Assembly (NCBI GenBank): GCA_013213785.1
Contig: JABSPZ010000017.1
Coordinates: forward strand, 1-64,000
Reading direction: 5' to 3'
Length of the DNA: 64,000 bases
Source: Henriciella sp.
GTDB lineage: Bacteria > Pseudomonadota > Alphaproteobacteria > Caulobacterales > Hyphomonadaceae
Part shown: positions 33,867 to 43,819 of the stretch, in pieces
Numbering within the stretch: position 1 is the stretch's first letter
How the letters are laid out: each line of letters begins with the position of its first letter
Made by a program: the position numbers and the translations under genes
Notes under the pieces: model-generated
What the model was told of the DNA's origin: nothing
The model's input: only the letters and a program-made list of their open reading frames with translations
The model's database searches: none

Positions 33867-33910
33867 GCCCCGACAACACCAATCACAGGGACGCGCAAAC
33901 GGAGCATTGA

Positions 33911-35272
33911 ATGAAGTATTGGATTTCCGGCGGTCTCACTGCCTTAGCATTGTCTGGCAGTATTGCGATTGCGGACGACACGTCTGAGGCTTGGTCGCCT
34001 GAAACCTTCACACTCAGCAATGGTATGGACGTTGTAGTCCTGCCAGATCACCGCGCGCCGGTAGTCACTCATATGGTCTGGTATAAAGTCGGCGCGGTCG
34101 ATGAGGATCCAGGCAAATCTGGCATTGCTCACCTGTTTGAGCACGTCATGTTCAAAGACACTGATGACTTGGAAGATGGCGAGTTTGATTCCATCGTCTC
34201 CAGCTTAGGCGGTCAGCACAACGCCTTCACCAGCTGGGACTATACCGCTTACTATCAACGCGTCGCGAAACAGCATCTCGGTCAGATGATGGCGCTTGAA
34301 GCCGAGCGGATGACGGATCTGATCATTGATGAAGACCCAGAAGGAAGCTTCATCACCGAGCGTGACGTTGTGCGCGAAGAGCGCCGCCAACGCATCGACA
34401 ACAATCCAAGCGCGGTCCTGCAGGAGCAAGTCCTTGGCGCGTTCTGGGAAGGACACCCCTATGAGATCACGGTCATCGGCGTGATGGATGAGGTTGAGGC
34501 GCTAACCCCTCAAGATGGCATCGATTTCTACAAGAAATACTATTCCCCAGAGAATGCGATCCTTGTGGTGGCAGGGGATGTATCTGGCGAAGAAGTTCGC
34601 GCGCTCGCTGAAGAGCACTATGGGCAGATCGAGCCTTCCGGCCTGGTCGATGGATCGAGAAAGTGGGCGGAGGTTGAACCTCTCACCGAGATCCAGGAAA
34701 TTACCCACAGCGATCCGAAAGTACGCCAGCCGGTCTGGTACCGCTATTATAATGGGACGAGCCAAAGGCGTGATCCAGAATTCGCTTATGCGCTAGATGT
34801 TGGGCTGGATGTGCTGGGCGGCGGTAATACGAGCCTTCTTTATGTTGCGCTGGTTGAAGAGCAAAAAGTTGCTGTGAACGCCGGTACATTTGCTTGGACG
34901 GGTCTGCATGATGATGGGCCTGCGGTGATCTACGCGACGCCAAGCCCAGGCGTGACGATGGAAGAGCTGGAAGCGGCCGTCACAGCCGAGCTCGCGAAAC
35001 AATTGGAAGCCGGGTTCTCCGACGAAGACGTCGTTCGCGTTCGCAATTCCAAAGCGGCTGAATCTATTTATGCGCGCGACAGCCAACAAAGCATGGCCAA
35101 CCTGTTTGGGAGCTGGCTCGCGATTGGCGGCGATATCGAAACGCTGCTGAGCTATTCTGACGACATTCGCTCCGTCACGACGGATCAGGCCCTCGAGGCC
35201 GTTCGGTCGGTCTTTGCGGATGGCAATAACTATATTGAGGCACAGTTGCTGCCCGAAGACGGGGAGCTCTAA
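33911..35272 (+). CDS. M16 zinc peptidase, catalytic subunit
   Basis: A 453-residue secreted peptidase of the insulinase family with a short signal peptide ending near IAIADD. The inverted zinc motif HLFEH is in GIAHLFEHVMFK (about 74-85) with the downstream Glu expected in EERRQRIDNNP. Two homologous M16 halves are visible (about 35-240 and 250-440). It is paired with the following M16 gene, which lacks the zinc motif, the usual alphaproteobacterial heterodimer resembling mitochondrial processing peptidase. Stop and next ATG overlap (TAATG). Confidence 0.9.
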   Translation: MKYWISGGLTALALSGSIAIADDTSEAWSPETFTLSNGMDVVVLPDHRAPVVTHMVWYKVGAVDEDPGKSGIAHLFEHVMFKDTDDLEDGEFDSIVSSLGGQHNAFTSWDYTAYYQRVAKQHLGQMMALEAERMTDLIIDEDPEGSFITERDVVREERRQRIDNNPSAVLQEQVLGAFWEGHPYEITVIGVMDEVEALTPQDGIDFYKKYYSPENAILVVAGDVSGEEVRALAEEHYGQIEPSGLVDGSRKWAEVEPLTEIQEITHSDPKVRQPVWYRYYNGTSQRRDPEFAYALDVGLDVLGGGNTSLLYVALVEEQKVAVNAGTFAWTGLHDDGPAVIYATPSPGVTMEELEAAVTAELAKQLEAGFSDEDVVRVRNSKAAESIYARDSQQSMANLFGSWLAIGGDIETLLSYSDDIRSVTTDQALEAVRSVFADGNNYIEAQLLPEDGEL

Positions 35273-36660
35273 TGATGCGCAGCTCGATCCTTTTTAGCGG
35301 CGCAGCGCTCGCCCTGGCCCTTTCTGCTTGTACAGATGCAAACCAGAACGGAACCGACAACGGAAATGGGGCCTCGGCACCAGGCTTCGACGTCGAAGTT
35401 CATGATGGTGAGTTCGCAACAATCCAACAATTCACGACGCCAGGCGGTGTCTCTGTTTGGCTAGTCGAAGAGCCGTCCATTCCGATCCTGTCGCTGCGTA
35501 TGGCCTGGACAGCAGGCGAAACCAATGATCCGGAAGGCCTGGAAGGGCTGACCAATGCGATGGTCTATCACATGAATGAAGGCGCCGGAGAGCTTGACGC
35601 TCAAGGATTCTTCAAGGGCATGGAAGAGCTCAATATGAGCTTTTCTTGCGGCGCCTCGAATGAGAGTACTTACTGCAACGCCTCCATGTTGACGGACAAT
35701 GCAGACGCCTCGTTTGACATGATCGCGCTCGCCTTTGCGGAGCCGCGCTTTGATGATGGTCCATTTGAGCGGTTCAAGCGAGAGCAGGAAGTCAGCCTGC
35801 AAACCCGCGAGACGAACCCGCAATTCTTGGCGGCACGCGCGCGTGCGGCAGCCCTTTATCCTGATAGTGCTTATGCGCGTGAGACGGATGCCGAGAGTCT
35901 TGCGGCGCTAACCCAAGACGCCATGCGGGCGCAAAAAGACCTGTTGATGGTGCAAGAGGGCATGCTGGTCACGGCGGTGGGGGCGATGTCGCCAGAAGAG
36001 CTTGCACCATTGATTGACAAAGCGGTCTCAGGATTACCGGAATCGAGCGAAACCGCTGAAACCGATGATGTGGTACTTGCGGCGCCAGCGAGTGCGCCCG
36101 TGGTCATTGATCTGCCGCAACCGCAAAGCCTTGTCACCTTCGCAGCACCTGCCATGACCCGCGAAGACCCGGATTTCTACACAGCCGTCGTGCTCAATTA
36201 CACATTCGGCGGCGGCGGGTTTGAAAGCCGCTTGATGAAAGATCTGCGCGTGGCCAAGGGCCTGACGTATGGCATCTACACACAAGTGAGCAGCGCCGAC
36301 AAAATCCAGCTTTGGAGTGGCGGCGGCCAAACCAAAAATGAAAGTGCGGGCGAGTTCATCGAGGGCATTAAAGAGAATATGTCTGCCATGGTCGCGGAAG
36401 GCATGACCGAGGAAGAGCTGTCGGCTGCAAAGGCTTATCTCACTGGCTCTTATCCTCTTGGGTTTGACTCAAATGCTAAGATTGCCGCCCGGATGATGGG
36501 CGTTCGCCTGGATGAACTTCCCGTCGACTTCTTCGACAAGCGCAACGCGATGGTTGAGGCGGTGACGCTTGAGGATGTAAACCGCGTCGCGGCTGAGTAT
36601 CTGAGCCCTGAGAACTTCACGTTCATTGTCGTCGGGCAACCTGAAGGCCTGGACGGGTAA
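35272..36660 (+). CDS. M16 peptidase-like lipoprotein, non-catalytic subunit
   Basis: A 462-residue lipoprotein (lipobox LSAC, Cys21) of the M16 family. At the position of HxxEH it reads GLTNAMVYHMNEGAGE, so the zinc ligands are absent, while the C-terminal half keeps GGGFESRLMKDLRVAKGLTYG, the substrate-binding arginine-tyrosine region. This is the classic inactive partner of the preceding HLFEH protein. The lipid anchor would hold the complex at a membrane facing the periplasm. Confidence 0.88.
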   Translation: MMRSSILFSGAALALALSACTDANQNGTDNGNGASAPGFDVEVHDGEFATIQQFTTPGGVSVWLVEEPSIPILSLRMAWTAGETNDPEGLEGLTNAMVYHMNEGAGELDAQGFFKGMEELNMSFSCGASNESTYCNASMLTDNADASFDMIALAFAEPRFDDGPFERFKREQEVSLQTRETNPQFLAARARAAALYPDSAYARETDAESLAALTQDAMRAQKDLLMVQEGMLVTAVGAMSPEELAPLIDKAVSGLPESSETAETDDVVLAAPASAPVVIDLPQPQSLVTFAAPAMTREDPDFYTAVVLNYTFGGGGFESRLMKDLRVAKGLTYGIYTQVSSADKIQLWSGGGQTKNESAGEFIEGIKENMSAMVAEGMTEEELSAAKAYLTGSYPLGFDSNAKIAARMMGVRLDELPVDFFDKRNAMVEAVTLEDVNRVAAEYLSPENFTFIVVGQPEGLDG

Positions 36661-36663
36661 GTT

Positions 36664-38247
36664 TTGGCGGGGATCGGATTATCAAAAGAGGCGCGGGACG
36701 GATCCTTGCGCCTCTTTGTTATTTTGGTGCCGATGACGATATTCGTCAGCGCGGCGGTCGCCAGTCTGATCAATCTCGATGGTTTCTTTGCTGTCGCCAA
36801 GGCGATGAATGACTGGATCCTCGCGACGTTTTCCAGCCTGATCTCATGGGCCGTGTTTGGCTTTGTGCTGACTTGTATTGCCGTGGTTGTGTCCCCGCTG
36901 GGGCGCGTCACGATTGGCGGAGCAGGGGCTCAACCAATCTTGAAGCCGTGGAGCTGGTTCTCGATCACCCTCTGTACGACCATCGCTACGGGCATCTTGT
37001 TTTGGGCGATGGCAGAGCCTCTATTTCACCTCTACGATCCTGGTGGTGCGGCGCGCGGCATTGCGGCGGCAAGCGCGGAAGCTCAGCATTTTAGTCTTGT
37101 CAGTCTGTTCATGCATTGGACGATTTCACCCTATGCGATCTACACGGTTGCCGCGCTGACCTTCGCGCTCGCCTACCATAATCTGGGCAAGCCTTATTCG
37201 GTTTCAGGGCCTTTCGTCGCTTTGCTGGGTCGTCCTTTGCCGGTCGCGATTGCAGCCATTCTTGATGCAGCCATCTTGCTGGCGCTCGTCATGGGGATGG
37301 CAGCCTCTCTGGGGGCCGGCATGCTACTCCTATCAGGCGGGATCGCAGACATTACGGGCCTGGCAAGCGGACCTGTTTCGCTCGCTTTGGTGGCAGTTGG
37401 GATCGGTCTCGTCGTGTTGGTGAGTTCGCTCACGGGTCTTATGAAAGGGATCCGTATTCTGTCCGTCACCAATATCTGGTTCTTCTTCGCCTTTATCGGG
37501 TTCATCTTGGTCTTTGGACCAACGGGCGACATGATCGCTCAGGGCGGAAAAGCGATCATAGGCTATGGCGGCGAGTTCCTCGATCGCTCCTTAATGATCG
37601 GGGCTGCCAGCAGCGACCATGAGTGGGCGAAGGGTTGGACCACATTCTATTTCGCCAATTGGCTCGCTTGGGCACCGGTCACAGCTATGTTTCTAGGGCG
37701 TATCGCGAGAGGCTATTCTGTACGCGCCTTCGTACTGGTGAACCTTTTGCTCCCGGCCATTTTCTCAATGATCTGGATGACCGCATTTGGCGTGTTCGCA
37801 ATGGACATAGATCTCTCCCAAGGCGGCGTTTTGAAAGAGACACTCGACGCCAACGGGCCGGAATCGGTGATGTTTCGTGCGCTCGGCGAGTTGCCTATGA
37901 GCGCATTGATGATTCCCGTCTTACTGTTGCTATCGTTCATCTCTTATGTGACCGCGGCTGACAGCAATACCGAAGCCATCTCTCAGATCTGCAAAACTCA
38001 TACACACGCCATGAACGAAGTAGATGAGACCGAGCCAAGCGCGCCGCGCCTCAAGATCCTATGGGTTATCTTACTCTGTCTTTTAGCCTGGATCATGGTC
38101 GCGTTTAGCGGGATTGATGGCGTACGGATGCTCTCAAATGTCGGCGGACTTCCCGCTCTGTTCGTCGTTTTGGGATTGCAGGCGTGCTTGCTGCGAATGA
38201 TGCTTCAATCAGAGGCGCTCAACGCACCGAGAGAGCAAATAGACTAG
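36664..38247 (+). CDS. BCCT-family betaine/carnitine/choline-type transporter
   Basis: A 527-residue polytopic transporter with about 12 helices. Family marks include GILFWAMAEPLFHLYDP (about 100-116) and HWTISPYAIYTVAALTFA (about 141-158), and a long tail. BCCT carriers import compatible solutes or DMSP with sodium or protons, fitting a marine organism. The start is TTG at 36664, three bases after the M16 stop; no ATG precedes the first helix. It converges on the TIR-ParA gene with the two stop codons overlapping (CTAG). Confidence 0.88.
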   Translation: MAGIGLSKEARDGSLRLFVILVPMTIFVSAAVASLINLDGFFAVAKAMNDWILATFSSLISWAVFGFVLTCIAVVVSPLGRVTIGGAGAQPILKPWSWFSITLCTTIATGILFWAMAEPLFHLYDPGGAARGIAAASAEAQHFSLVSLFMHWTISPYAIYTVAALTFALAYHNLGKPYSVSGPFVALLGRPLPVAIAAILDAAILLALVMGMAASLGAGMLLLSGGIADITGLASGPVSLALVAVGIGLVVLVSSLTGLMKGIRILSVTNIWFFFAFIGFILVFGPTGDMIAQGGKAIIGYGGEFLDRSLMIGAASSDHEWAKGWTTFYFANWLAWAPVTAMFLGRIARGYSVRAFVLVNLLLPAIFSMIWMTAFGVFAMDIDLSQGGVLKETLDANGPESVMFRALGELPMSALMIPVLLLLSFISYVTAADSNTEAISQICKTHTHAMNEVDETEPSAPRLKILWVILLCLLAWIMVAFSGIDGVRMLSNVGGLPALFVVLGLQACLLRMMLQSEALNAPREQID

Positions 38248-39551
38248 TCTTCCATCAATTGCTTGAGCTCACCAGCGATCCCGGTGAGGCTTTGCCGGAT
38301 GCGTTTGAGGCCACCGCCGCGCCCGCGATGGATCACCAGGCGCTGCCATGGCAAATCCTCAGACCCAGCGCCGCGAACGACCAGATGGCCCGATCGAGGC
38401 AGTGCGCTGGCCAGCAGCGATTTCGATAGAGCATATCCTGCTTGCTCATCGAATGCACCGTTGCGCGCATCTGCTTCAAAGTTCGATTGCTCCGAGCGTC
38501 CAACCGTATTGAACAAAACGGAAAGATCCGGACGTTTGTCTTCGCTGATCTGCTCGCGGATAACTTGATTGAGCAGCTTCACCCCTCGCAGCGAGTAAAT
38601 GTCCGGATGCATGGGTGTCAGTACGCGGTCCGCTGCTTCTAAGGCGCACCGGGTGAGGAAGGTGGCGTTCGGATTGGTGTCGAAGACGATGAGATCGTAC
38701 TCGCTGCGATAGTAGTCGATCATACGCCGAAAATTGGCGCCGACGACGGCGAGCGCCTCCGGGCTGCTGGCGAACGCATACTTGGAAATCTCAAATTGCC
38801 CGGAGATCAAATCGAAACGGCCTTCCGGGGCTTTATCACCTGTCAGCAGATTATGAGCGATCGTTTCACGGTTCACCGGGTCAAACGGTTCCGTGTTGAT
38901 CTTTGACCAACTGTCGCCTGGCGATGTCATGTCATAGGCATGCAGACGCGACCGCTCGAAGAGAGAAATCACTGACTTATCGCGGGCAGAGCTCGCGTCA
39001 GCATATTCCATGTCAAAGAAGGTTTCGGTCAAATTGTATTGCGGATCGAGATCGATCAGTAGGGTCCGTCCGCCAAGGTTTGCTTGCCAAGCGCCAAACA
39101 CCTGACTGGCAATCGTAGTTTTGCCAACGCCGCCTTTCAGATTCATCACCGCGATGACAGGGCAGCGGCGCTCGTATCGTGTTTTTACGGCCTCGACGAG
39201 ACGTTCCAGGGCGCCTTTATCACCTAGGGAATCTGTCAGCTGATCTGCCAGAGCGGACTTAAACGGTTTTGAGAGGCGCGCATTGTCGACGCGTATGGGA
39301 AAGAGTTTCAGGCCTAGGCGCTGCGCCCGTGCGAGCTGGGCTTCGACGGCTTTCGATCGAATGGAGGAGGCAGAGACCAAGACGACCATGCCAAAGGCGC
39401 TATCGATCGCCTCATTCACGGACTCCGGATCGACTTCCTTACTTCCGGGCGGGGTATACCAAGTCGGGATAGATGCTCGCCGCATAGCCTCATGAACATG
39501 GAGAACAGAGTCCACATCACGATGACCATGAGCAATAAAGAGCTGCGACAT
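38244..39551 (-). CDS. TIR domain fused to ParA-type ATPase
   Basis: A 435-residue two-domain protein. Residues 1-125 are a TIR domain: LFIAHGHRD (4-12), [10 protein letters not shown] (28-37), [12 protein letters not shown] (55-66), [10 protein letters not shown] (80-89). Aligned without gaps to the SARM1 catalytic segment, the NADase glutamate position is Gln72, so it may be catalytically dead. Residues 130-435 are a ParA/MinD-like ATPase: [12 protein letters not shown] (135-146, deviant Walker A with Lys139), LLIDLDPQ (164-171), [15 protein letters not shown] (288-302), [10 protein letters not shown]. No ParB, centromere repeats or replication genes are near. There is no ribosome binding site before the ATG. 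Single gene between BCCT and DAHP synthase genes. A defence or signalling role is inferred from the TIR domain. Confidence 0.85.
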   Translation of the reverse strand: MSQLFIAHGHRDVDSVLHVHEAMRRASIPTWYTPPGSKEVDPESVNEAIDSAFGMVVLVSASSIRSKAVEAQLARAQRLGLKLFPIRVDNARLSKPFKSALADQLTDSLGDKGALERLVEAVKTRYERRCPVIAVMNLKGGVGKTTIASQVFGAWQANLGGRTLLIDLDPQYNLTETFFDMEYADASSARDKSVISLFERSRLHAYDMTSPGDSWSKINTEPFDPVNRETIAHNLLTGDKAPEGRFDLISGQFEISKYAFASSPEALAVVGANFRRMIDYYRSEYDLIVFDTNPNATFLTRCALEAADRVLTPMHPDIYSLRGVKLLNQVIREQISEDKRPDLSVLFNTVGRSEQSNFEADARNGAFDEQAGYALSKSLLASALPRSGHLVVRGAGSEDLPWQRLVIHRGRGGGLKRIRQSLTGIAGELKQLMED

Positions 39552-39693
39552 TCAGAAAAATCCGACTGGGAGGTGTTTTCTATTTGCTAGCGTGATTAGC
39601 GCGGAACGGCCACACTTTCATGTCATATCCGCGTTCGAACGCTTGATTGTCGAGGATTGCCTGTGCATAAAGCGCGACCTTAAGGAGAAACCC

Positions 39694-41073
39694 ATGACCT
39701 GGACGCCAAGCAGCTGGCGCGATCGCCCAGCTAAGCACATTCCGGAAGACTATCCGGATCTCAATCACCTCGCTGATGTTGAGGCACGCTTGGCTGCGTT
39801 TCCACCGCTCGTATTTGCGGGTGAAGTTCGGACATTGAAGCAACGCCTCGCCAGCGTCGCTGCCGGTGAAGCTTTCTTGCTGCAAGGCGGTGATTGTGCA
39901 GAGAGCTTTAAAGAGTTCAGTGCCGACAATATCCGCGACACACTCCGTGTGATGCTGCAAATGGCGGTCGTCCTGACATATGCGGCGTCTAAACCCGTCG
40001 TCAAAGTTGGTCGCCTCGCCGGTCAATTCGGGAAGCCACGCTCCTCACCGATTGAAGAGATTGATGGCGTGACGCTGCCATCTTATCGCGGTGACAATAT
40101 TAACGGGATGGACTTCACAGAAGCGTCTCGAACGCCTGATCCAGAGCGCTTGATCAAAGCATACTCACAGTCTGCCTCGACGCTGAACCTGGTTCGCGCT
40201 TTCTCGCGCGGCGGTTATGCGGATCTGGCTAACGTGCATCAGTGGATGCTTGGCTTTGTGGATCGGTCTCCTCTGGGAGAGCGTTACTGTGAGATGGCGG
40301 ACAAGATCTCTGACGCGCTCGATTTCATGCGGGCCTGCGGTGTGACATCTCAAAGTGTGCCGCAGATGGCGCAGGTGGAGGTCTATACCTCTCACGAAGC
40401 GCTTCTGCTGGGGTATGAAGAGGCCATGACGCGGATCGATTCCACGTCAGGCGATTGGTATGATACTTCGGCACATATGCTGTGGATCGGTCACCGGACG
40501 CGTCAGGTGGATCATGCTCATGTTGAATTCTGCAAGGGTGTCAAAAACCCAATCGGCATGAAATGCGGTCCGGGCCTCGAGCCAGACGAACTCTTGCGGA
40601 TCATTGAAGCGTTGAACCCAGATGACGAGGCTGGGCGTATCACGCTGATTTCCCGTTTCGGTGCAGAGGGTGTTTCAGAGGGGCTCGCTCCGCTCGCGCG
40701 CGCTGTTAAAGCGAGCGGCCGCACGGTCGTTTGGTCCTGTGACCCAATGCATGGCAACACGCTGAAAACGGATTCAGGGTTCAAGACCCGGCCGGTGGAC
40801 CGCATCCTCACTGAGGTTCGCGGGTTTATTGACGTGTTGAATGCAGAGGGCTGTGTCCCAGGCGGGGTTCATTTTGAAATGACCGGCCAGGACGTCACCG
40901 AGTGTATTGGCGGCGCGCAAGCGATCTCAGAAGCCGACCTGTCATCGAGATATCACACTCATTGTGATCCTCGCCTAAATGGCGAACAGGCTCTTGAACT
41001 TGCCTTCCTGATCGCAGAGAAGCTCCTTGAGATTAAGGACGCCTCCCCAATGCCATCACGCGTAACCGGATAA
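39694..41073 (+). CDS. aroG: 3-deoxy-7-phosphoheptulonate synthase, class II
   Basis: First enzyme of the shikimate pathway, condensing phosphoenolpyruvate and erythrose 4-phosphate. The 459 residues match the plant-type class II enzyme: [48 protein letters not shown], the [13 protein letters not shown] active-site loop, [10 protein letters not shown] and [26 protein letters not shown] lies seven bases before ATG 39694; an upstream ATG at 39592 would add a non-conserved extension. It is 14 bp from the MATE gene, but a functional link is unlikely. Confidence 0.95.
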   Translation: MTWTPSSWRDRPAKHIPEDYPDLNHLADVEARLAAFPPLVFAGEVRTLKQRLASVAAGEAFLLQGGDCAESFKEFSADNIRDTLRVMLQMAVVLTYAASKPVVKVGRLAGQFGKPRSSPIEEIDGVTLPSYRGDNINGMDFTEASRTPDPERLIKAYSQSASTLNLVRAFSRGGYADLANVHQWMLGFVDRSPLGERYCEMADKISDALDFMRACGVTSQSVPQMAQVEVYTSHEALLLGYEEAMTRIDSTSGDWYDTSAHMLWIGHRTRQVDHAHVEFCKGVKNPIGMKCGPGLEPDELLRIIEALNPDDEAGRITLISRFGAEGVSEGLAPLARAVKASGRTVVWSCDPMHGNTLKTDSGFKTRPVDRILTEVRGFIDVLNAEGCVPGGVHFEMTGQDVTECIGGAQAISEADLSSRYHTHCDPRLNGEQALELAFLIAEKLLEIKDASPMPSRVTG

Positions 41074-41087
41074 GCAGGACTTTTACC

Positions 41088-42506
41088 ATGACCCAGCGGG
41101 CATGGCCCGCTTGGGCGCGGGCCTCTGAAATTCTAGACCTCTTGCGGCTGTCAGGGCCGATTGCGATCTCACGACTTGCGTGGATGCTCATGGGCCTGAC
41201 GGATGCGATTGTGCTTGGCCAGATCAAAGGCCAAGAGCATGAACTTGCCTTCATTCTGAATTCTTGGCTGCCGATCGGCATCACGCTCGGTTTTGGCATG
41301 GGCATCCTGCTCGGCGTGCAAGTGCTGACATCCGAAATGGTTGGCCGCGGCGAGGAGCATCTGTCTGGGCGAATTTTCCGGCGCGGAATGGCGTGGGCAA
41401 TCGGGATAGGGATCATTGTTACGGCGCTAGTCTATGTCCTCGCCACACCTCTTTTCAATTTCCTATTTGTTCAGATCAACCCGAATGAGGACATTAGCGC
41501 GTTGATGACGCCGCAGGAGTTTGCGGATGAGACAGCAATCGTGACACAGATTCTGGCGCTGAGCCTCATGGGCTTCATGATATCAACCGTCTGCAGCTAC
41601 TATCTCGAAGCGCTCCGTCGGCCTTTGATTGTCACGATCACGTCCTATCTCGGCGTTGGTGTTAATCTGGTCATCGATCTCGCCTTGGTGCTTGGCTGGT
41701 GGGGGATGCCGCAAATGGGCGGCGAGGGTGTTGCGTGGGCGACGGTTGGCTCACGCTGGGCGATTACCCTCGCGCTGATTGGATTTGCACTTTGGCTCAC
41801 GCCTGCGCTTAAACCATCAGAACCCGGTCCCGAAGATGAAGCCAAGCGGCAAATTAAAGTTGGCGGCGGGACAGCGGTTTCCAACATTGCGGAATGGGGC
41901 GGCTTCAACCTCACCTATACGATCGCGGCCTTTATCAGCGTCGCGGCAAACGCGGTGTATGGCTATTCCGTCCAAGTCATGGGCTTTTGCTTCATGTTCT
42001 TCCTAGGCATCGGCACCGCCACCAGCGTGCGCGTCGCAGAACATTATGGGCGAGGCGACATGCAGGGCGTGAAAGACGCGTCACGGCTCGGCGTGGTCGC
42101 AACCTTCGTGTTGGGCGTATTTTTGTCCATCCTGATCCTGATCTTCCAGGACGGCGTTGCGCTGCTGCTCGTCAATTCGGAAGCAAGTATCGATGGAACC
42201 ATGCTGGCGGTCGCGATTTCCAGCCTGCTTTTCTATACCGCGCTCGCGACGACTTTTGATGGCCTGCAGGCGACGGCGTCCATGGCGCTGCGCGCGCAAG
42301 GGATCGTGTGGGTGCCGTCAGCCATTCACTTAGCGTCATTCTTCTTGCTGATGATCCCGCTCTGTTATTTCATGGGCGTCACTCTGGAGCGGGGTGCTCA
42401 AGGGATGATGGAAGCGGTGACGATCACGCTATTGGTTGCCGGCGGTTTGCAGTGGGGACTGCTGGAATGGAAAACGGCGCGCCGCGAAAAGCAGCACGCC
42501 GTTTAG
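41088..42506 (+). CDS. MATE-family efflux transporter
   Basis: A 472-residue inner-membrane multidrug/toxin exporter driven by Na+ or H+. Twelve helices are arranged as two bundles; the MATE N-lobe reads ISRLAWMLMGLTDAIVLGQI and the C-lobe start GGGTAVSNIAEWGGFNLTYTIAAF, and SYLGVGVNLVIDLALV marks helix 6. Closest by feel to NorM-type MATE proteins. It converges on the HU gene. No regulator is linked. Confidence 0.92.
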   Translation: MTQRAWPAWARASEILDLLRLSGPIAISRLAWMLMGLTDAIVLGQIKGQEHELAFILNSWLPIGITLGFGMGILLGVQVLTSEMVGRGEEHLSGRIFRRGMAWAIGIGIIVTALVYVLATPLFNFLFVQINPNEDISALMTPQEFADETAIVTQILALSLMGFMISTVCSYYLEALRRPLIVTITSYLGVGVNLVIDLALVLGWWGMPQMGGEGVAWATVGSRWAITLALIGFALWLTPALKPSEPGPEDEAKRQIKVGGGTAVSNIAEWGGFNLTYTIAAFISVAANAVYGYSVQVMGFCFMFFLGIGTATSVRVAEHYGRGDMQGVKDASRLGVVATFVLGVFLSILILIFQDGVALLLVNSEASIDGTMLAVAISSLLFYTALATTFDGLQATASMALRAQGIVWVPSAIHLASFFLLMIPLCYFMGVTLERGAQGMMEAVTITLLVAGGLQWGLLEWKTARREKQHAV

Positions 42507-42529
42507 TAGGATCGCTTTCGCGAGTGACC

Positions 42530-42796
42530 TTAGATGTCTTTGAGAGCACCAGCTGGTCGGAACGCAGCTGAAGTTTTCTCTTTGATTTTGATGGTCTCGC
42601 CAGTCGCTGGGTTGCGACCTTCACGAGCGCCACGCGTTTTCGCAACGAACGTCCCGAAACCGGCAATAGCAACAGAATCACGGCTTTTTACCGCGCCTGC
42701 AATAGAATCAAAAACAGCGTCCACAGCACGGCCTGCCTCGGCTTGAGACATGTCAGCTGCTTCTGCGACTGCTTTGGTCAGTTCACCCTTGTTCAT
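42530..42796 (-). CDS. hup: HU-family nucleoid DNA-binding protein
   Basis: An 88-residue nucleoid protein that bends DNA as a dimer. It starts MNKGELTKAVAEAA, has the conserved core AIAGFGTFVAKTRGAREGRNPATGE with the DNA-intercalating arm (NPATGETI), and ends KTSAAFRPAGALKD. ATG 42796 has GGGAGAG upstream; a longer frame to 42841 is unnecessary. The HU/IHF distinction favours HU because a single subunit of this type is present and the N-terminus matches HU. Confidence 0.94.
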   Translation of the reverse strand: MNKGELTKAVAEAADMSQAEAGRAVDAVFDSIAGAVKSRDSVAIAGFGTFVAKTRGAREGRNPATGETIKIKEKTSAAFRPAGALKDI

Positions 42797-42901
42797 TGGG
42801 CTCTCCCTTAGTTCAACGGCGGAAGTTGCCGTTGGGGGCATTGTTCATGATTCGAATCCGTCGTGAATCCCGAAAAGCCAATAAATACGGGCGATTCAGC
42901 C

Positions 42902-43816
42902 TTATTTTGCCAAAATCCACCCTTCTTCGGCGGTAATTCTGTGAATTTCTCCATGAGAAATTGAGTTGGGAGGACCAAATGCGTCCGCTAACTCACCCGC
43001 CGAATCGAGTGATTCGAGGCGTTCAGAGAGCATTTTGACCTGTATTTCGTCCAGAATCTCTCCTGGTTTTGGGGCGATTGGAACGGTGCTGGGGTAGATT
43101 TCTGCGAACACACAGTCGGTATTTTCGAGTAACTCTGGGGTGAATGTCCGGAATCCCGTCTCGAACGGCCAGATCGCGGAGCGCGCTATTCGTTCGCGAA
43201 GAAATGAGACGTTTGGAATACCTAGCATGGCTTGTGACCCGACAGACCCGGCGCCTAAAAGCTGCCAGACTGATTTTGGATTGGCCTTGAAGTTCGCTTT
43301 GATCCAGCCCTCACAAATCCGATGCTCTGCGAGTGACTCCGTCAAAGAAAAGTCTCCCTTTCTCATAGAGAGGGTTGAGACGACGTCTTTCTTAGGTGCG
43401 CCCCAAAACGGATGTGGCCCCTTGGAGATGGCATAGTTCAAACCTGCTGCAAGCGCGAAGCGCGCATTGGAATTGTCCTCGCGTTCTTTGACTTTCGAAG
43501 TGAGGTGCTCATGCATCGCGCGCCAGGGCGGCGCGTTCTTCACATCCAATCCGATCGCATCCGCTGTGCCGGATGGATAGCCGAGTGCGAAGTCGAAGCC
43601 CATGAAAACTTTGTCTCCGCGATTGATCAGTTTTTCCGCGAGCTGGGCGATCAAATCCCTTGCTTCTAATCGGGTGCGTGGATTGGCGCTCGTAAATTTA
43701 AACTTCAGCCGTGCATCGCGGGCCCGTACGCCAACCCAAATCGAGTTTGCACCTGAGACAGGTTTCGCGGATGCGCTCCAATCGACAATTATATAAGCGT
43801 CAAAGAGACGAGCCAT
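42902..43816 (-). CDS. Conserved protein of unknown function, possibly RNase H-fold DUF429-like
   Basis: A 304-residue cytosolic protein. The N-terminal FDAYIIVDWSASAKPVSGANSIWVGV and the later VFMGFDFALGYPSG look like the paired acidic strands of an RNase H-like fold as in DUF429, but I am not certain of the family. Other notable pieces are NARFALAAGLNYAISKGPHPFWG and CVFAEIYPSTVP. Start three bases after the stop of the upstream membrane-anchored protein gene, so the two probably form an operon. Function unknown. Confidence 0.6.
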   Translation of the reverse strand: MARLFDAYIIVDWSASAKPVSGANSIWVGVRARDARLKFKFTSANPRTRLEARDLIAQLAEKLINRGDKVFMGFDFALGYPSGTADAIGLDVKNAPPWRAMHEHLTSKVKEREDNSNARFALAAGLNYAISKGPHPFWGAPKKDVVSTLSMRKGDFSLTESLAEHRICEGWIKANFKANPKSVWQLLGAGSVGSQAMLGIPNVSFLRERIARSAIWPFETGFRTFTPELLENTDCVFAEIYPSTVPIAPKPGEILDEIQVKMLSERLESLDSAGELADAFGPPNSISHGEIHRITAEEGWILAK

Positions 43817-43819
43817 GAC

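Noticed and set aside
38244-39551. Chromosome partition parA or plasmid partition locus
   Set aside because: The protein has an N-terminal TIR domain and there is no parB, parS repeats, gidB or replication gene nearby.
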